64,000 nt of DNA, from positions 186,001-250,000 of the forward strand of contig NZ_JBNPXV010000001.1 of the NCBI RefSeq assembly GCF_050433125.1, read 5' to 3'. Positions within the stretch are counted from its first letter, which is position 1. Every line of letters begins with the position of its first letter. The notes beneath the pieces are model-generated. The model worked only from the letters and a program-made list of their open reading frames with translations, was not told where the DNA came from and did not search any database. A program made the translations under genes and the position numbers. This DNA is from Roseimarinus sediminis. Lineage in GTDB: Bacteria > Bacteroidota > Bacteroidia > Bacteroidales > Prolixibacteraceae. Positions 36,117 through 45,268 of this stretch are shown piece after piece.

Positions 36117-37163
36117 ATGGTTCTCGATCGCGAAACGATAATGCAACGATGCATCGACCTGGCGAAACTGGGTGAACGAAGGGTAGCCCCTAACCCCATG
36201 GTGGGCAGTGTGATTGTTCATCAAAACAAAATCATTGGTGAGGGCTATCACCAGCAATATGGTGGTCCGCACGCCGAGGTAAATGCCATTCAAAAGGTAA
36301 AAGATCAGAGCTTACTCGCTGAATCCACACTGTTTGTAAATCTTGAACCCTGTGCTCATCATGGCAAAACACCTCCATGTTCCGACCTTATAATCCAAAA
36401 GAAAATTCCCAGCGTGGTGATTGGCACCGTTGATCCCTTTGCTGAAGTAGCCGGCAAAGGAATTGAAAAGATGAAAAAAGCAGGCATTAAGGTTGAAGTA
36501 GGCATTTTGCAGCATGAATGCCTTGAACTCAACAGGCGCTTTTTCACTTTCCACGAAAAACACCGACCCTATATTATTTTAAAGTGGGCACAAACGGCCG
36601 ACGGCTTTGTAGATGTTGATCAGGCTAATCAGCAATTGGGCCAGCCCACCTGGATTACCAACGAGATGGCCCGCATTGCGGTGCATAAACAACGATCGAC
36701 AGAATCAGCCATTTTCATAGGTACCGACACCGCCGACAAGGATAATCCATCGCTCACCCTGCGTGACTGGTACGGCGAACAAGCATACCGCATCATCCCC
36801 GACCGTAAACAGCGATTAGCTCGACAATTGAACATCTTTGACCAGAAAGCGCCCACCATCGTCATTAGCACCGGTGCATATTCCGATCAACGACCTGTTG
36901 AAATCATACAAACAACAAGCGATGGCGATGTGATCGACAGTTTACTCAAAAGCCTTTACGAGCGCGGTATTCTTTCGGTAATTGTGGAGGGAGGACCTAA
37001 AATGTTACAGAGCTTTATCGACCGGTCCTTGTGGGACGAAGCACATGTATATACAGGACAACTCTCATTCACTTCGGGAATCAGAGCACCTGAATTCAAA
37101 GCTTCACCTCTGCATTTTGATCGTTTTTACAACAGCGAATTAAAAATATATCGCAATAAATAA
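36117..37163 (+). CDS. ribD: riboflavin biosynthesis deaminase/reductase
   Basis: A bifunctional enzyme for the second and third steps of riboflavin synthesis. The N-terminal CMP/dCMP-type deaminase has HAEVNAI and PCAHHGKTPPCSDLI as zinc ligands and APNPMVGSVIV; the C-terminal reductase has YIILKWAQTADGF and IVEGGPKMLQSFID. From the ATG at 36117 it has 348 residues, the usual size. Monocistronic, not linked to other rib genes here. Confidence 0.95.
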   Translation: MVLDRETIMQRCIDLAKLGERRVAPNPMVGSVIVHQNKIIGEGYHQQYGGPHAEVNAIQKVKDQSLLAESTLFVNLEPCAHHGKTPPCSDLIIQKKIPSVVIGTVDPFAEVAGKGIEKMKKAGIKVEVGILQHECLELNRRFFTFHEKHRPYIILKWAQTADGFVDVDQANQQLGQPTWITNEMARIAVHKQRSTESAIFIGTDTADKDNPSLTLRDWYGEQAYRIIPDRKQRLARQLNIFDQKAPTIVISTGAYSDQRPVEIIQTTSDGDVIDSLLKSLYERGILSVIVEGGPKMLQSFIDRSLWDEAHVYTGQLSFTSGIRAPEFKASPLHFDRFYNSELKIYRNK

Positions 37164-37182
37164 CAATAAGCCGACAGCTTGA

Positions 37183-37214
37183 TTTGGTGCAAGTGTGCTT
37201 TTTATCTATTTTTG
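37183..37214 (+). promoter_or_regulatory. promoter of tRNA-Arg
   Basis: TTTG at 37183-37186 and TATTTTTG at 37207-37214 are 20 bases apart, close to consensus. The tRNA begins 17 bases after the -7 element. Confidence 0.7.
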
Positions 37215-37230
37215 CAGCCGTATTTCAAAG

Positions 37231-37302
37231 GGCCTCATAGTTCAACGGATAGAATAGCAGTTTCCTAAACTGTAGATCCAGGTTCGATTCCTGGTGGGGC
37301 TA
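37231..37302 (+). tRNA. tRNA-Arg (anticodon CCU)
   Basis: A 72-base cloverleaf. The acceptor stem pairs 37231-37237 with 37295-37301, the anticodon stem GCAGT/ACTGT encloses TTCCTAA with anticodon CCT, and the T arm is CCAGG-TTCGATT-CCTGG. It reads the arginine codon AGG. The CCA end is not encoded. It has its own promoter and terminator. Confidence 0.96.
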
Positions 37303-37304
37303 CG

Positions 37305-37334
37305 AAAGGGAATGTTGCGGCATTCCCTTTTTTT
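37305..37334 (+). terminator. terminator of tRNA-Arg
   Basis: A perfect 10-bp stem (37305-37314 with 37321-37330, core GGGAATG/CATTCCC) followed by a T run. It lies just before menE. Confidence 0.9.
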
Positions 37335-37345
37335 AATTGATTTCA

Positions 37346-38431
37346 ATGAACGAATTTTTGCACATCGACTTTGAACAGCCACATCATCAACTAATAAGGT
37401 GGCTTGAAAAAGCCAAAGATGAATCGTTGCCCGAATGGCAACGCCATGTCTTTGACTTCATCGCTCAATGGTTCGATGCAAATACTACCATTGTACAACA
37501 GAGTTCAGGTAGCACAGGCACTCCTAAAAACATCATATTGAAAAAAAGTGCCATGCTTGCTTCGGCACAGCGTACGCTACAATTCTTCCATCTGCAAAAA
37601 GGTGCAAGTGTCTGGCTTTGTCTTCCCATGAATTACATCGCCGGAAAAATGATGCTTGTTCGGGCAATTGCGGGTCAACTCAAACTGATTGTAAGTGAAC
37701 CTGCCGGTACTCCTCTGGTACCTTCTATCCCGATCGATTTTACAGCCATGGTTCCACTTCAGGTATTGGGCCTAACACAAAATGTGCGTAATTTTTCGCA
37801 TATCAAACAGTTGATTATCGGAGGAGCAGGCATTGATTTCACACTTCAAAAAGCAATTCAACAACTCCCCACTGCAGTTTATGCCACTTATGGTATGAGC
37901 GAAACCTGCTCACACATTGCTTTGCAGCGCCTTAACGGTAAAAATCCGGATAAGGCATTTAATGTTTTGCCAGGCATTGCCATCGGAACAAACAACAAGG
38001 GCTGTTTAAGCATCGACGCTCCCGATTTGCTTGATTCTAAGCTCGAAACAAACGACTTGATCAACATCCTGTCACCAGGTCACTTTCAATGGCTGGGACG
38101 TTCAGATTTCATCATCAACAGCGGAGGAATCAAAATTTCGCCCGAACAACTCGAAAAAGAAATATCGGCCATCATTCAACAGGAGTGTTTCATTGTGCCC
38201 CAATCGGACCCCATTCTTGGTCAACGCCTTGTATTGGTGCTTGAGCAGAAAGCCAACATAACTGCCGAAAACAGTATGCTACAACAAATTAAAAAGGTGC
38301 TTGGAAAACATCGAACCCCAAAAGCTGTTTATTATATGAATGAATTTCCGCGGAATGCTTCGATGAAGATCGATCGCGCAAAACTCATTCAAAACATTAA
38401 ACAACAGTACGGCAACAGCACTGATTCTTAA
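37346..38431 (+). CDS. menE: o-succinylbenzoate--CoA ligase
   Basis: Activates o-succinylbenzoate for MenB. An adenylate-forming enzyme with the P-loop QQSSGSTGTPKNI, YGMSETCSHIA, the hinge region WLGRSDFIINSGGIKISPEQLE and a C-terminal lysine context (RNASMKIDRAKL). At 361 residues it is shorter than the 450-500 of proteobacterial or firmicute MenE, as is usual in Bacteroidota, with a trimmed N-terminal domain. The start is the ATG at 37346. It is 26 kb away from the men operon, yet supplies its missing step. Confidence 0.88.
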   Translation: MNEFLHIDFEQPHHQLIRWLEKAKDESLPEWQRHVFDFIAQWFDANTTIVQQSSGSTGTPKNIILKKSAMLASAQRTLQFFHLQKGASVWLCLPMNYIAGKMMLVRAIAGQLKLIVSEPAGTPLVPSIPIDFTAMVPLQVLGLTQNVRNFSHIKQLIIGGAGIDFTLQKAIQQLPTAVYATYGMSETCSHIALQRLNGKNPDKAFNVLPGIAIGTNNKGCLSIDAPDLLDSKLETNDLINILSPGHFQWLGRSDFIINSGGIKISPEQLEKEISAIIQQECFIVPQSDPILGQRLVLVLEQKANITAENSMLQQIKKVLGKHRTPKAVYYMNEFPRNASMKIDRAKLIQNIKQQYGNSTDS

Positions 38432-38469
38432 GCCTGAGCACGTTCTGTTTTCAACTTAAAAACTCGAAT

Positions 38470-39294
38470 ATGAAATCATTAATTGTATTGTTGGCACTGC
38501 TATTGGCGGTCACAACAGCCAAGGCACAACAACTTGAAAAAATTTGGGCAACTCCGGTCAGTTTGAAAACGCCCGAATCGGTTTTATACAGCCCTGAGCA
38601 TCAACTGGCTTTTGTTACATGTATGGGCGAAGAATTGAATACGAAAACCGGCGACGGTTATCTCGCACAAATCAGCCTCAAGGGCGAAATTGTAAACCCT
38701 TCGTGGCTTACCGGCCTCAACGATCCAAAAGGCATGGCCATTCATAAAGGAAAAATTTATGTAGCCGACATGAATGAACTCGTTATCATCGATCTTGAAA
38801 CGGCTTCCATCGACAAGAAATTTCTGATTCCCGAAGCTAAGTTTCTCAACGATGTTGCCGTTTGTAAAAACGGCCGGGTCTTTGTTTCCGACTCGCGCGA
38901 TCAGCGCATTTATAGTTATCAGAATGATACTTTCAGCTCGTGGCTGCACGATCCTAAGCTCGAAAATGTGAACGGATTGTGGACCGAAGGAGGCAAATTG
39001 TATGCTGGCAACCAGTCGGTTTGGGAAATCAACATCGAAAACAAGGAACTAAAGCAGCTTTTTGACGGAGCAGGAGGAGTTGACGGACTGGAAATTGTTG
39101 AACCCGATCGTTTTGTTTTTTCAAACTGGGGAGGTAAAATTTACGTGTCCGACAAGGGCAAGGTCATTCAACTGCTCGATACCACGGCCGAAGAAATCAA
39201 CACGGCCGACATCGATTATGTTCCATCGGGTAAGCTGGTATTGGTGCCTACTTTCTTTAAAAACAATGTTGTAGCCTATCAACTCAACTGGTAG
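38470..39294 (+). CDS. exported beta-propeller protein, SMP-30/NHL-like
   Basis: A 274-residue protein with a cleavable signal peptide (cut near residue 19, TAKAQQ). Repeated segments such as GMAIHKGKIYVADMNELVIID and DVAVCKNGRVFVSDSRDQRIYSY match the NHL/SMP-30 type of beta-propeller. Family members include lactonases, but catalytic residues cannot be assigned, so only a periplasmic propeller is claimed. Follows menE by 38 bases; a joint transcript is possible. A terminator follows. Confidence 0.7.
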   Translation: MKSLIVLLALLLAVTTAKAQQLEKIWATPVSLKTPESVLYSPEHQLAFVTCMGEELNTKTGDGYLAQISLKGEIVNPSWLTGLNDPKGMAIHKGKIYVADMNELVIIDLETASIDKKFLIPEAKFLNDVAVCKNGRVFVSDSRDQRIYSYQNDTFSSWLHDPKLENVNGLWTEGGKLYAGNQSVWEINIENKELKQLFDGAGGVDGLEIVEPDRFVFSNWGGKIYVSDKGKVIQLLDTTAEEINTADIDYVPSGKLVLVPTFFKNNVVAYQLNW

Positions 39295-39354
39295 CAACAT
39301 CGATACACTATAGACTGTAGCAGAAGACAACTGTTGCTGTTCCTTCCTGCGATG

Positions 39355-39390
39355 AAAATGATTTCGGACCTTTCCGGGATCATTTTTTTA
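39355..39390 (+). terminator. terminator after the beta-propeller gene
   Basis: A 13-bp stem with two G-T wobbles (39355-39367 with 39374-39386) and a 6-base loop, followed by Ts. Confidence 0.75.
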
Positions 39391-39409
39391 TCTTTACCCT
39401 AAAAGCAGA

Positions 39410-40822
39410 ATGCGTATGATTAACTGGCAGGCAGTTCAAATAGGTGTACGAACCAATATTCTACTCAAAGACATTCACCTTCATCTAAAAAAGGGAAGTT
39501 CATTAGGGATTGCAGGCCGCAACGGAAGTGGTAAAACCATCCTGGCCAAGGCACTTGCCGGCCATATACCAATCAGTGGTAACTACACTCCTCCCCTTAT
39601 CAACACCCATTTCCTGTCGTTTCACTCGGAAATTCAACTCAGACATAGAGCACAGGCCTACCGCCAGCAACGATGGAATCCTGCCGACAGCGATTTAATT
39701 CCAACGGTAGCCGACGTTTTTTCTTCAATTAATAAGCAGAAAGAACTGCAAGCTCTGGTTTCAAAATTTCAATTTGAAAACCAGCTCGATAAAATGCTGA
39801 TCAGCCTCTCGAACGGGGAGCAACGAAAATTTGAATTAATCAGGGCACTGGCACAAGAACCCGGGCTGTTGGTAATTGATAATGCTTTCAACGGGCTTGA
39901 TCATGATTCGCGCATCATCCTGCATGCGATGCTCAGACAGATGATTCTTAATGGTCACCCCATTGTTTTAACCGGGATCAAGGCCAGCGACTTTCCCGAA
40001 GGCATCGAACAATTTGTTCTTCTCGAAAAGCAAACAGCAGTTCATTTCAAACGCAGTACCTTCCCCTCAATTACTGCAAAAAAAGATAAGCCCTTACCTC
40101 AAATTCCGGCATGGACCAATTCATCTTTCGATGAATTAATTGTACTGAACAAGGTCAGCCTGATCATAAACGGAAAGGTCCTTCTCGAAGATATCAGCTG
40201 GACCGTTAAACCCGGTGAATGTTGGGTATTATCAGGCAAAAACGGATCGGGTAAAACCAGTTTACTGAACATGATTTTTGCCGATAATCCAAAAGCTTAT
40301 CTCTACGACATCAGACTATTCGGAAAACCCAGGGGCAGCGGAGAAACAATTTGGGATATCAAAAACAAAATCGGTTTTGTATCGCCCGAAATGCATCAAT
40401 ACCTTCCGGGTAGACAAACGGTGAACGATGTGGTCTGCTCAGGTTTCTTTGGAAGTGAAGGTTTGTACAAACAGGCCAGTTCGTATCAGCGCAATTTGGC
40501 CGACCAGTGGCTTCGGCAAATTGGTTTAAAACACTTATCCGCCAAGCCCTTCAGTACATTGTCATCATCGGCTCAGCGCATGGTACTCATTATTCGCTCA
40601 ATGCTCAAACATCCGCCACTGCTTCTGCTCGATGAACCTTTTCAGGGACTTGATCCCGAAAACATTGTTCTCATGCAGGATTTGCTCAACGAACTGGCCC
40701 GGCAAACCAATTGTGCCATGATTTTTGTATCTCATTTCAGGGAAGAAATTCCGGAACAGTTCACACTGGAATTAATGCTTGAAAAAGGAAAAACGGCCTA
40801 TATTGGAACACGAAAAAAATAG
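39410..40822 (+). CDS. modF: duplicated ABC ATPase, ModF-like
   Basis: A 470-residue cytoplasmic protein with two ABC ATPase domains. Walker A sites are GRNGSGKTILAK (near residue 38) and SGKNGSGKTSLLN (near 280). The first signature is LSNGEQRKFEL; the second is degenerate (TLSSSAQRMVLI). Walker B is LLLLDEPFQGLD in the second half and LLVIDNAFNGLD in the first, with Asn in place of the usual Glu. It resembles ModF (PhrA), which is encoded beside molybdate transporters. The symbol is supported by the mod operon 6 kb away, but not proven. An ATG at 39416 is an alternative start. Confidence 0.7.
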   Translation: MRMINWQAVQIGVRTNILLKDIHLHLKKGSSLGIAGRNGSGKTILAKALAGHIPISGNYTPPLINTHFLSFHSEIQLRHRAQAYRQQRWNPADSDLIPTVADVFSSINKQKELQALVSKFQFENQLDKMLISLSNGEQRKFELIRALAQEPGLLVIDNAFNGLDHDSRIILHAMLRQMILNGHPIVLTGIKASDFPEGIEQFVLLEKQTAVHFKRSTFPSITAKKDKPLPQIPAWTNSSFDELIVLNKVSLIINGKVLLEDISWTVKPGECWVLSGKNGSGKTSLLNMIFADNPKAYLYDIRLFGKPRGSGETIWDIKNKIGFVSPEMHQYLPGRQTVNDVVCSGFFGSEGLYKQASSYQRNLADQWLRQIGLKHLSAKPFSTLSSSAQRMVLIIRSMLKHPPLLLLDEPFQGLDPENIVLMQDLLNELARQTNCAMIFVSHFREEIPEQFTLELMLEKGKTAYIGTRKK

Positions 40823-40828
40823 CGAAGT

Positions 40829-41545
40829 ATGAAACGAATGAAACAACTGATCCTTTCCCTGCTTTTCATTTTCATCGGCTGTTATACGTTTGCAGCTCCC
40901 GGTGAAAAAAAACATGCAGTAGTAATTTATGCCGGCGAAATGCATGATTACTCAAAAAGCTATCGGGCCAAGCTAAAAAGAGGCGACCTTAACTACCTTC
41001 GCAATCATCTAAGGCAGGCGTCAACACAGGCGTCGTCGGGCAATGTACGTTCCGAAGAACAAATGCTTAACGACCAGGTAAAGCGCATAACGAACAATAA
41101 AAAAGAACATCAAGGCAAAGCGCCTCAACTGTCGGAAAAATACCGGATTAACGAAAAAAAACTTAAAAAGGGAAGCAAAAGTCAACAACGAAAATACCTG
41201 AAGCAAAAGCAGAAATTGGCAAAAAAGAAGAAGAAACGAGAAAAAAAGGAAGATATTCAGGAAGAAAAAAAGATGCGGCAGTTCAATCGTGAGCAAGTGC
41301 AAAAGGACAGCTATCTTTCTAAAAATTTTAAATTCAGCAGCAACAGACTTCGAAAAGGAGAAAAAATGAAATTTTCCGAAGGAAAAATCTCGCTCATTAT
41401 TCAGTACAAAATTTATGAAGATGGTCTTGTGAAGTCTTATGTTGATGTGCTCGACGACTATGTTAAGGCCGGCTCGAAATACCTCTTGAAATACAGTGGC
41501 AGCAATGCACGCAGGGAATACTATCTCGAATACCTGGGAGAATAA
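40829..41545 (+). CDS. exported, very basic protein of unknown function
   Basis: A 238-residue protein with an N-terminal signal peptide (hydrophobic residues about 6-18, then TFAAPG). A Cys at residue 18 (FIFIGCYTF) could also be a lipobox. The central part (about 85-165) is a charged, lysine-rich coiled coil, and the C-terminal 60 residues look folded (FSEGKISLIIQYKIY). It starts 6 bases after modF and is probably co-transcribed with it. Family not recognised. Confidence 0.55.
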   Translation: MKRMKQLILSLLFIFIGCYTFAAPGEKKHAVVIYAGEMHDYSKSYRAKLKRGDLNYLRNHLRQASTQASSGNVRSEEQMLNDQVKRITNNKKEHQGKAPQLSEKYRINEKKLKKGSKSQQRKYLKQKQKLAKKKKKREKKEDIQEEKKMRQFNREQVQKDSYLSKNFKFSSNRLRKGEKMKFSEGKISLIIQYKIYEDGLVKSYVDVLDDYVKAGSKYLLKYSGSNARREYYLEYLGE

Positions 41546-41546
41546 A

Positions 41547-41580
41547 AAATGCCAGGCTGCTTTTTGGCAACCCGGCATTT
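41547..41580. terminator. terminator between 41.5 and 41.7 kb genes
   Basis: A 10-bp stem with one mismatch (AAATGCCAGG at 41547-41556 with CCCGGCATTT at 41571-41580) between two convergent genes. Confidence 0.65.
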
Positions 41581-41664
41581 AAACAAAGGTTCCTATTCAA
41601 CCTTCAACTTAAAAAGAGACACAATTTTTTAAGATCTCAGGCAATCAGGAGCCTGTGTTTTGTT

Positions 41665-42645
41665 CTATTTCGACTGAAGCAAATCTTTGATACCACCAAT
41701 CGATGACAGTACGCCGGTTGCTTCGTAAGGCATGTAAACCGTTTTGGTATCTTCACCCTGTACCATCATCTCGAGCGTATCGATGTACTTAATGGCCACC
41801 ATGTACTGAATGGGGTCGCCGGCTGATGCCACAGCATCCTTGATGCGGTTAATGGCTTCGGCTTCGGCAACTGCCACCTTGATACGGGCTTCGGCTTCAC
41901 CTTCGGCTTTCAGAATGGCAGAACGCTTTTCACCTTCGGCCTTGTTAATCTGCGATTCCTTGTAACCTTCGGCTTCCAGAATCTGTGCTTTTTTCAAACC
42001 TTCAGCTTCGAGTATCTTGGCTCTCCGGTCACGCTCAGCCCGCATTTGTTTTTCCATGGCATCGCGAATATCCCGCGGAGGGTTGATGTCCTGCAACTCA
42101 ACCCGGTTTACTTTTACACCCCACTTGTTGGTTGCTTCGTCGAGAATCACCCTCAATTTGCTGTTGATGGTATCGCGTGAAGTAAGCGTATCGTCGAGGT
42201 CCATTTCGCCAATCACATTCCTCAGGGTGGTTTGTGTCAGTTTCTCAATGGCATCGGGCAAGTTTTCAATTTCATAAATGGCCTTTACGGCGTCCATAAT
42301 CTGAAAATAAAGCAAGGCATTGATTTCGGTTCCCACATTGTCGCGGGTAATCACATTTTGCCGGGGAAAATCATACACTGTTTCACGCAAATCGACACGG
42401 TCTCTCGATTTAAAAGTGACTACTTTGCGACCATCATAGTCTTCGCGTGAGTAGCGCCAAATGATCTGGCGGGGGCGGTCAAAAATCGGAATAATGATGT
42501 TGAAACCAGAAGTAAGCGTACGATGATACTTTCCAAGGCGTTCAACAATCATTGTTTGCGATTGCTGAATAATGCGTACGCCTGCAGCAGTAAATACAAT
42601 AATGAATACTGCAAAACAAATTACAATAAATACAATTGGGTCCAT
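41665..42645 (-). CDS. SPFH/Band 7 membrane-microdomain protein
   Basis: A 326-residue stomatin/QmcA-like protein. One N-terminal membrane helix (residues 4-25) is followed by the SPFH domain (GFNIIIPIFDRPRQIIWRY, VELQDINPP) and a long Ala/Glu/Lys coiled coil (about 205-265) with repeated AEGE/AEGL units that drives oligomerisation. Such proteins organise membrane domains and often interact with NfeD partners; two NfeD genes lie directly upstream, so all three probably form one operon. Confidence 0.9.
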   Translation of the reverse strand: MDPIVFIVICFAVFIIVFTAAGVRIIQQSQTMIVERLGKYHRTLTSGFNIIIPIFDRPRQIIWRYSREDYDGRKVVTFKSRDRVDLRETVYDFPRQNVITRDNVGTEINALLYFQIMDAVKAIYEIENLPDAIEKLTQTTLRNVIGEMDLDDTLTSRDTINSKLRVILDEATNKWGVKVNRVELQDINPPRDIRDAMEKQMRAERDRRAKILEAEGLKKAQILEAEGYKESQINKAEGEKRSAILKAEGEAEARIKVAVAEAEAINRIKDAVASAGDPIQYMVAIKYIDTLEMMVQGEDTKTVYMPYEATGVLSSIGGIKDLLQSK

Positions 42646-42693
42646 AGCTGAAATTTTAATGGTTATTAATGTGTGGTTTATTTATAAGCTCGT

Positions 42694-43146
42694 TTAGTTG
42701 CCAATGCCGGCTTCTTCAACAATTAGTACAATGCTGTCGATTGCTGTAACCCTAACTGCCTTGCCTCGATCAATGATCTGCTGAGCATTGGTCCGGGCCT
42801 GCCAAATGTCGCCATCGATTTTAACCAGGCCTGAATTTCGGCTTTCATCAATCATTTCGGTAACGACTCCACGGCGGCCAATCATTGCATATACATTGGT
42901 TTGCTTTTGGTCGGAACGCTTATAAGCCCATCGTTTCAGCAAAGGCCTGATCAAAAAGAAACTAAGCAGGGTAAACAAACTAAAGACTAAGATCTGCCAC
43001 TCAAGGCCGGCCCCCAGGGCTGAAATCCCGGTTGCAAAAATGGCCCCCACGCCCAGGTTAAAAACCACAAACGAGGGTATAAATATCTCCAGAAGAAAGA
43101 AGATAATGGAAGCAATTAACCAGATATGCCAAATTTCGAATTCCAT
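42694..43146 (-). CDS. NfeD-family membrane protein
   Basis: A 150-residue protein with an N-terminal membrane region of three to four short helices (about residues 5-70) and a C-terminal OB-fold (about 85-148: MIGRRGVVTEMID, GLVKIDGDIWQAR). This is a short NfeD of the kind paired with SPFH proteins. The start is placed at the ATG at 43146 (MEFEIWHIW), by likeness to the neighbouring NfeD paralogue, which starts MNFDSWHYW. It is 48 bases before the SPFH gene. Confidence 0.88.
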   Translation of the reverse strand: MEFEIWHIWLIASIIFFLLEIFIPSFVVFNLGVGAIFATGISALGAGLEWQILVFSLFTLLSFFLIRPLLKRWAYKRSDQKQTNVYAMIGRRGVVTEMIDESRNSGLVKIDGDIWQARTNAQQIIDRGKAVRVTAIDSIVLIVEEAGIGN

Positions 43147-43260
43147 GATGATGAATTTTAGTTGATAATGTTGAAGCAAAACTAGGTCAGGAATCCGATC
43201 GACGGTAACAAATTTCATTGGCATTTACCGAAATGCACTAAAAACCCTGACGAATTCAAC

Positions 43261-44106
43261 TCAGTTGCTAAGTTGTTTACCAATCCATTTCCGAAATGCA
43301 TGTGCTTTTAAACGGCTTACCGAAATGCATTCGGGCAAATTCGGGATTGATTTCAAAATTACATCCACTTTCCCGTCGTGAAGTGTTTTGTATTCCTTTA
43401 CAAGCTCGGGTACAATAATGTACTGTCGGTTGGCTCTGAAAAAGCGGTGGTTTCCCAGCAGTTCTTCAAGTCGTTCAAGCGATTCATCGACCACCAACTG
43501 CTTACCATGAATAGTTACCAGGTAAGTAATTTTCTGGCTTGAATAAATACAGCCGATTTCGTTATGTTGAACAATTTCTTTTCGATTCCCAATTGATACA
43601 ATGACTCCACGGGTACCTGAAAGTTGTTCTTTACCCGACGGTGCAGCTTCCGTTTTAACTTCGACTTTTCTTTTGAGCGAACGCACGGTAACCACAATGC
43701 TTTCCAAAGCTATAATTTCGACCAGTGTACCTTTTTCGATTACTTCTTCTTCCAGCGCGATGGCTTTCCAGTCGTCTCCATCAACATGAACCCAACCCGT
43801 ACCAGATTCGGAACCGATGGTTTCGATTACTTTTCCTGTTTTCCCGATTAATCCGTCGGCATTTGTTTTGACATTCGATGATTTTTCCATGCGTTTCAGC
43901 AAAGGTTTCAGCATGGTAATTCCAATATAAAAGCCAACAACAAAAAGAATAATGTTAAACCACAGAGGCAAACCCAGTAAGGCTCCGGCAGTTCCCAACA
44001 GGCAACCCACCCCGATACTTCCAAGAATAAAACCAGGGATAAAAACTTCAAGAAGAAAAAACAAAAAGGCTGCGATGATCCAGTAGTGCCATGAGTCAAA
44101 GTTCAT
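43261..44106 (-). CDS. NfeD-LytTR fusion, membrane-bound DNA-binding protein
   Basis: A 281-residue fusion. Residues 1-70 form the hydrophobic NfeD anchor (MNFDSWHYWIIAAFLFF), 80-143 the NfeD OB-fold (GLIGKTGKVIE, GWVHVDGDDWKA), 144-175 a charged linker, and 176-281 a LytTR DNA-binding domain. The LytTR part shows GCIYSSQKITYLVTIHGK, NHRFFRANRQYIIVPELV and CISVSRLKAHAFRKWIG, matching the family order. This would tether a transcription factor to the membrane near the SPFH/NfeD scaffold. It heads the three-gene operon with an NfeD and an SPFH gene. I know of no described protein with this order. Confidence 0.85.
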   Translation of the reverse strand: MNFDSWHYWIIAAFLFFLLEVFIPGFILGSIGVGCLLGTAGALLGLPLWFNIILFVVGFYIGITMLKPLLKRMEKSSNVKTNADGLIGKTGKVIETIGSESGTGWVHVDGDDWKAIALEEEVIEKGTLVEIIALESIVVTVRSLKRKVEVKTEAAPSGKEQLSGTRGVIVSIGNRKEIVQHNEIGCIYSSQKITYLVTIHGKQLVVDESLERLEELLGNHRFFRANRQYIIVPELVKEYKTLHDGKVDVILKSIPNLPECISVSRLKAHAFRKWIGKQLSN

Positions 44107-44358
44107 TTTCAGGGATTTAGTTAGTTCGTTCGTCCTTCATTTTTTTCTGAAAAACAATTTATCAATTATGTTGTATATGCTGAATCCTTGCATTCATTCC
44201 TTTCAACACCATACAATTAGATAGAAATTGATGCTGAAAATTACGAATTATTCCATAAAAACAATTACCGAAAGGCCATCGATTTTATTGCCAGCAATTT
44301 ATTTGGTAAAATTTGCTGTCCGTTTTTAATAAATGAAAAGAAAAGTTAACGTTAATAA

Positions 44359-45159
44359 TTATTGACGAAGCATTTCAGCTGTTTGAACCAGCTGAACAAC
44401 CCTTTCCTGATCCGGTTCATTTTCCCACTTTCCATTTCGCTTAATAGAAGAGCCAACAATAAAAACATCGGCGTGGGGCCAGTACTGCCCCAGGTTTTCT
44501 GAATTGATTCCGGAGCCAATAATAAGCGGCAGTGTAGTTGCCCGGCGCGCAGCCTTTACCTCATCAATCAGAGCGGCTTCACCTGTCGATGATCCGGTGA
44601 TGATCACTCCATCGCTCAAAAAATATTCAGCTGTTTTAACGGTTTCGGCCAGCGAAACATCGGCTGTCAGGGCATGTGAGCTGTGTTTCTTCTTAACATC
44701 GGTATAAATGGCGATGTGTTCGGCTCCAATTTGCTTTCGGTAGCGCAGCAATTCACCGGCACAGGCATCGATGTAACCTTCGTCGGCCAGGTGTCCAAAC
44801 ACAAAACCTTCGGCCCTGATAAAGCTGAAGCCAGCACCAAGAGCAACAGCCAGCGCTTCCTTATTGGCAGCGGCCAAAACCTGCAGTCCCAATGGTTTGT
44901 CGGTCATCCTGCTTAACTCAAGTGCAACGGCCGTCATTGCAGCCACTATTTCGGGACCAGCCTGCGCTTTCAAGTAAGGAACATCGTGCATGTTCTCAAT
45001 CATAATTCCATCCATGCCGGCATCGAGATAGCACCGGGCTTCACTGCACGCCTTTTCAACAAGCTCATTAACAGACATTGTATTTCGCGGAGTTCCGGGC
45101 AAAGCACCAAGGTGAACCATGCCAATAAGTACTTTTCGGATTCTGTCAGGTTGATACAT
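44359..45159 (-). CDS. BtpA/SgcQ family TIM-barrel protein
   Basis: A 266-residue member of the BtpA family. The signature IGMVHLGALPGTP at the N-terminus, DGIMIENMHDVPY, and IGSGINSENLGQYWPHADVFIVGSSIKRNG at the C-terminus are family-specific. BtpA is named for photosystem I biogenesis in cyanobacteria, but most homologues are in non-photosynthetic bacteria where the function is unknown, possibly sugar or nucleoside phosphate metabolism. Monocistronic. Confidence 0.88.
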   Translation of the reverse strand: MYQPDRIRKVLIGMVHLGALPGTPRNTMSVNELVEKACSEARCYLDAGMDGIMIENMHDVPYLKAQAGPEIVAAMTAVALELSRMTDKPLGLQVLAAANKEALAVALGAGFSFIRAEGFVFGHLADEGYIDACAGELLRYRKQIGAEHIAIYTDVKKKHSSHALTADVSLAETVKTAEYFLSDGVIITGSSTGEAALIDEVKAARRATTLPLIIGSGINSENLGQYWPHADVFIVGSSIKRNGKWENEPDQERVVQLVQTAEMLRQ

Positions 45160-45268
45160 TGTAAAAGTTTTATTACGAATTTACCTATTTTTATTTCGTC
45201 TGAGCATGGCTTTCATATTAAATGCTCTTTGCGATGAAGCCAAGTGTATAATTTTTTAGCTTTACAGC

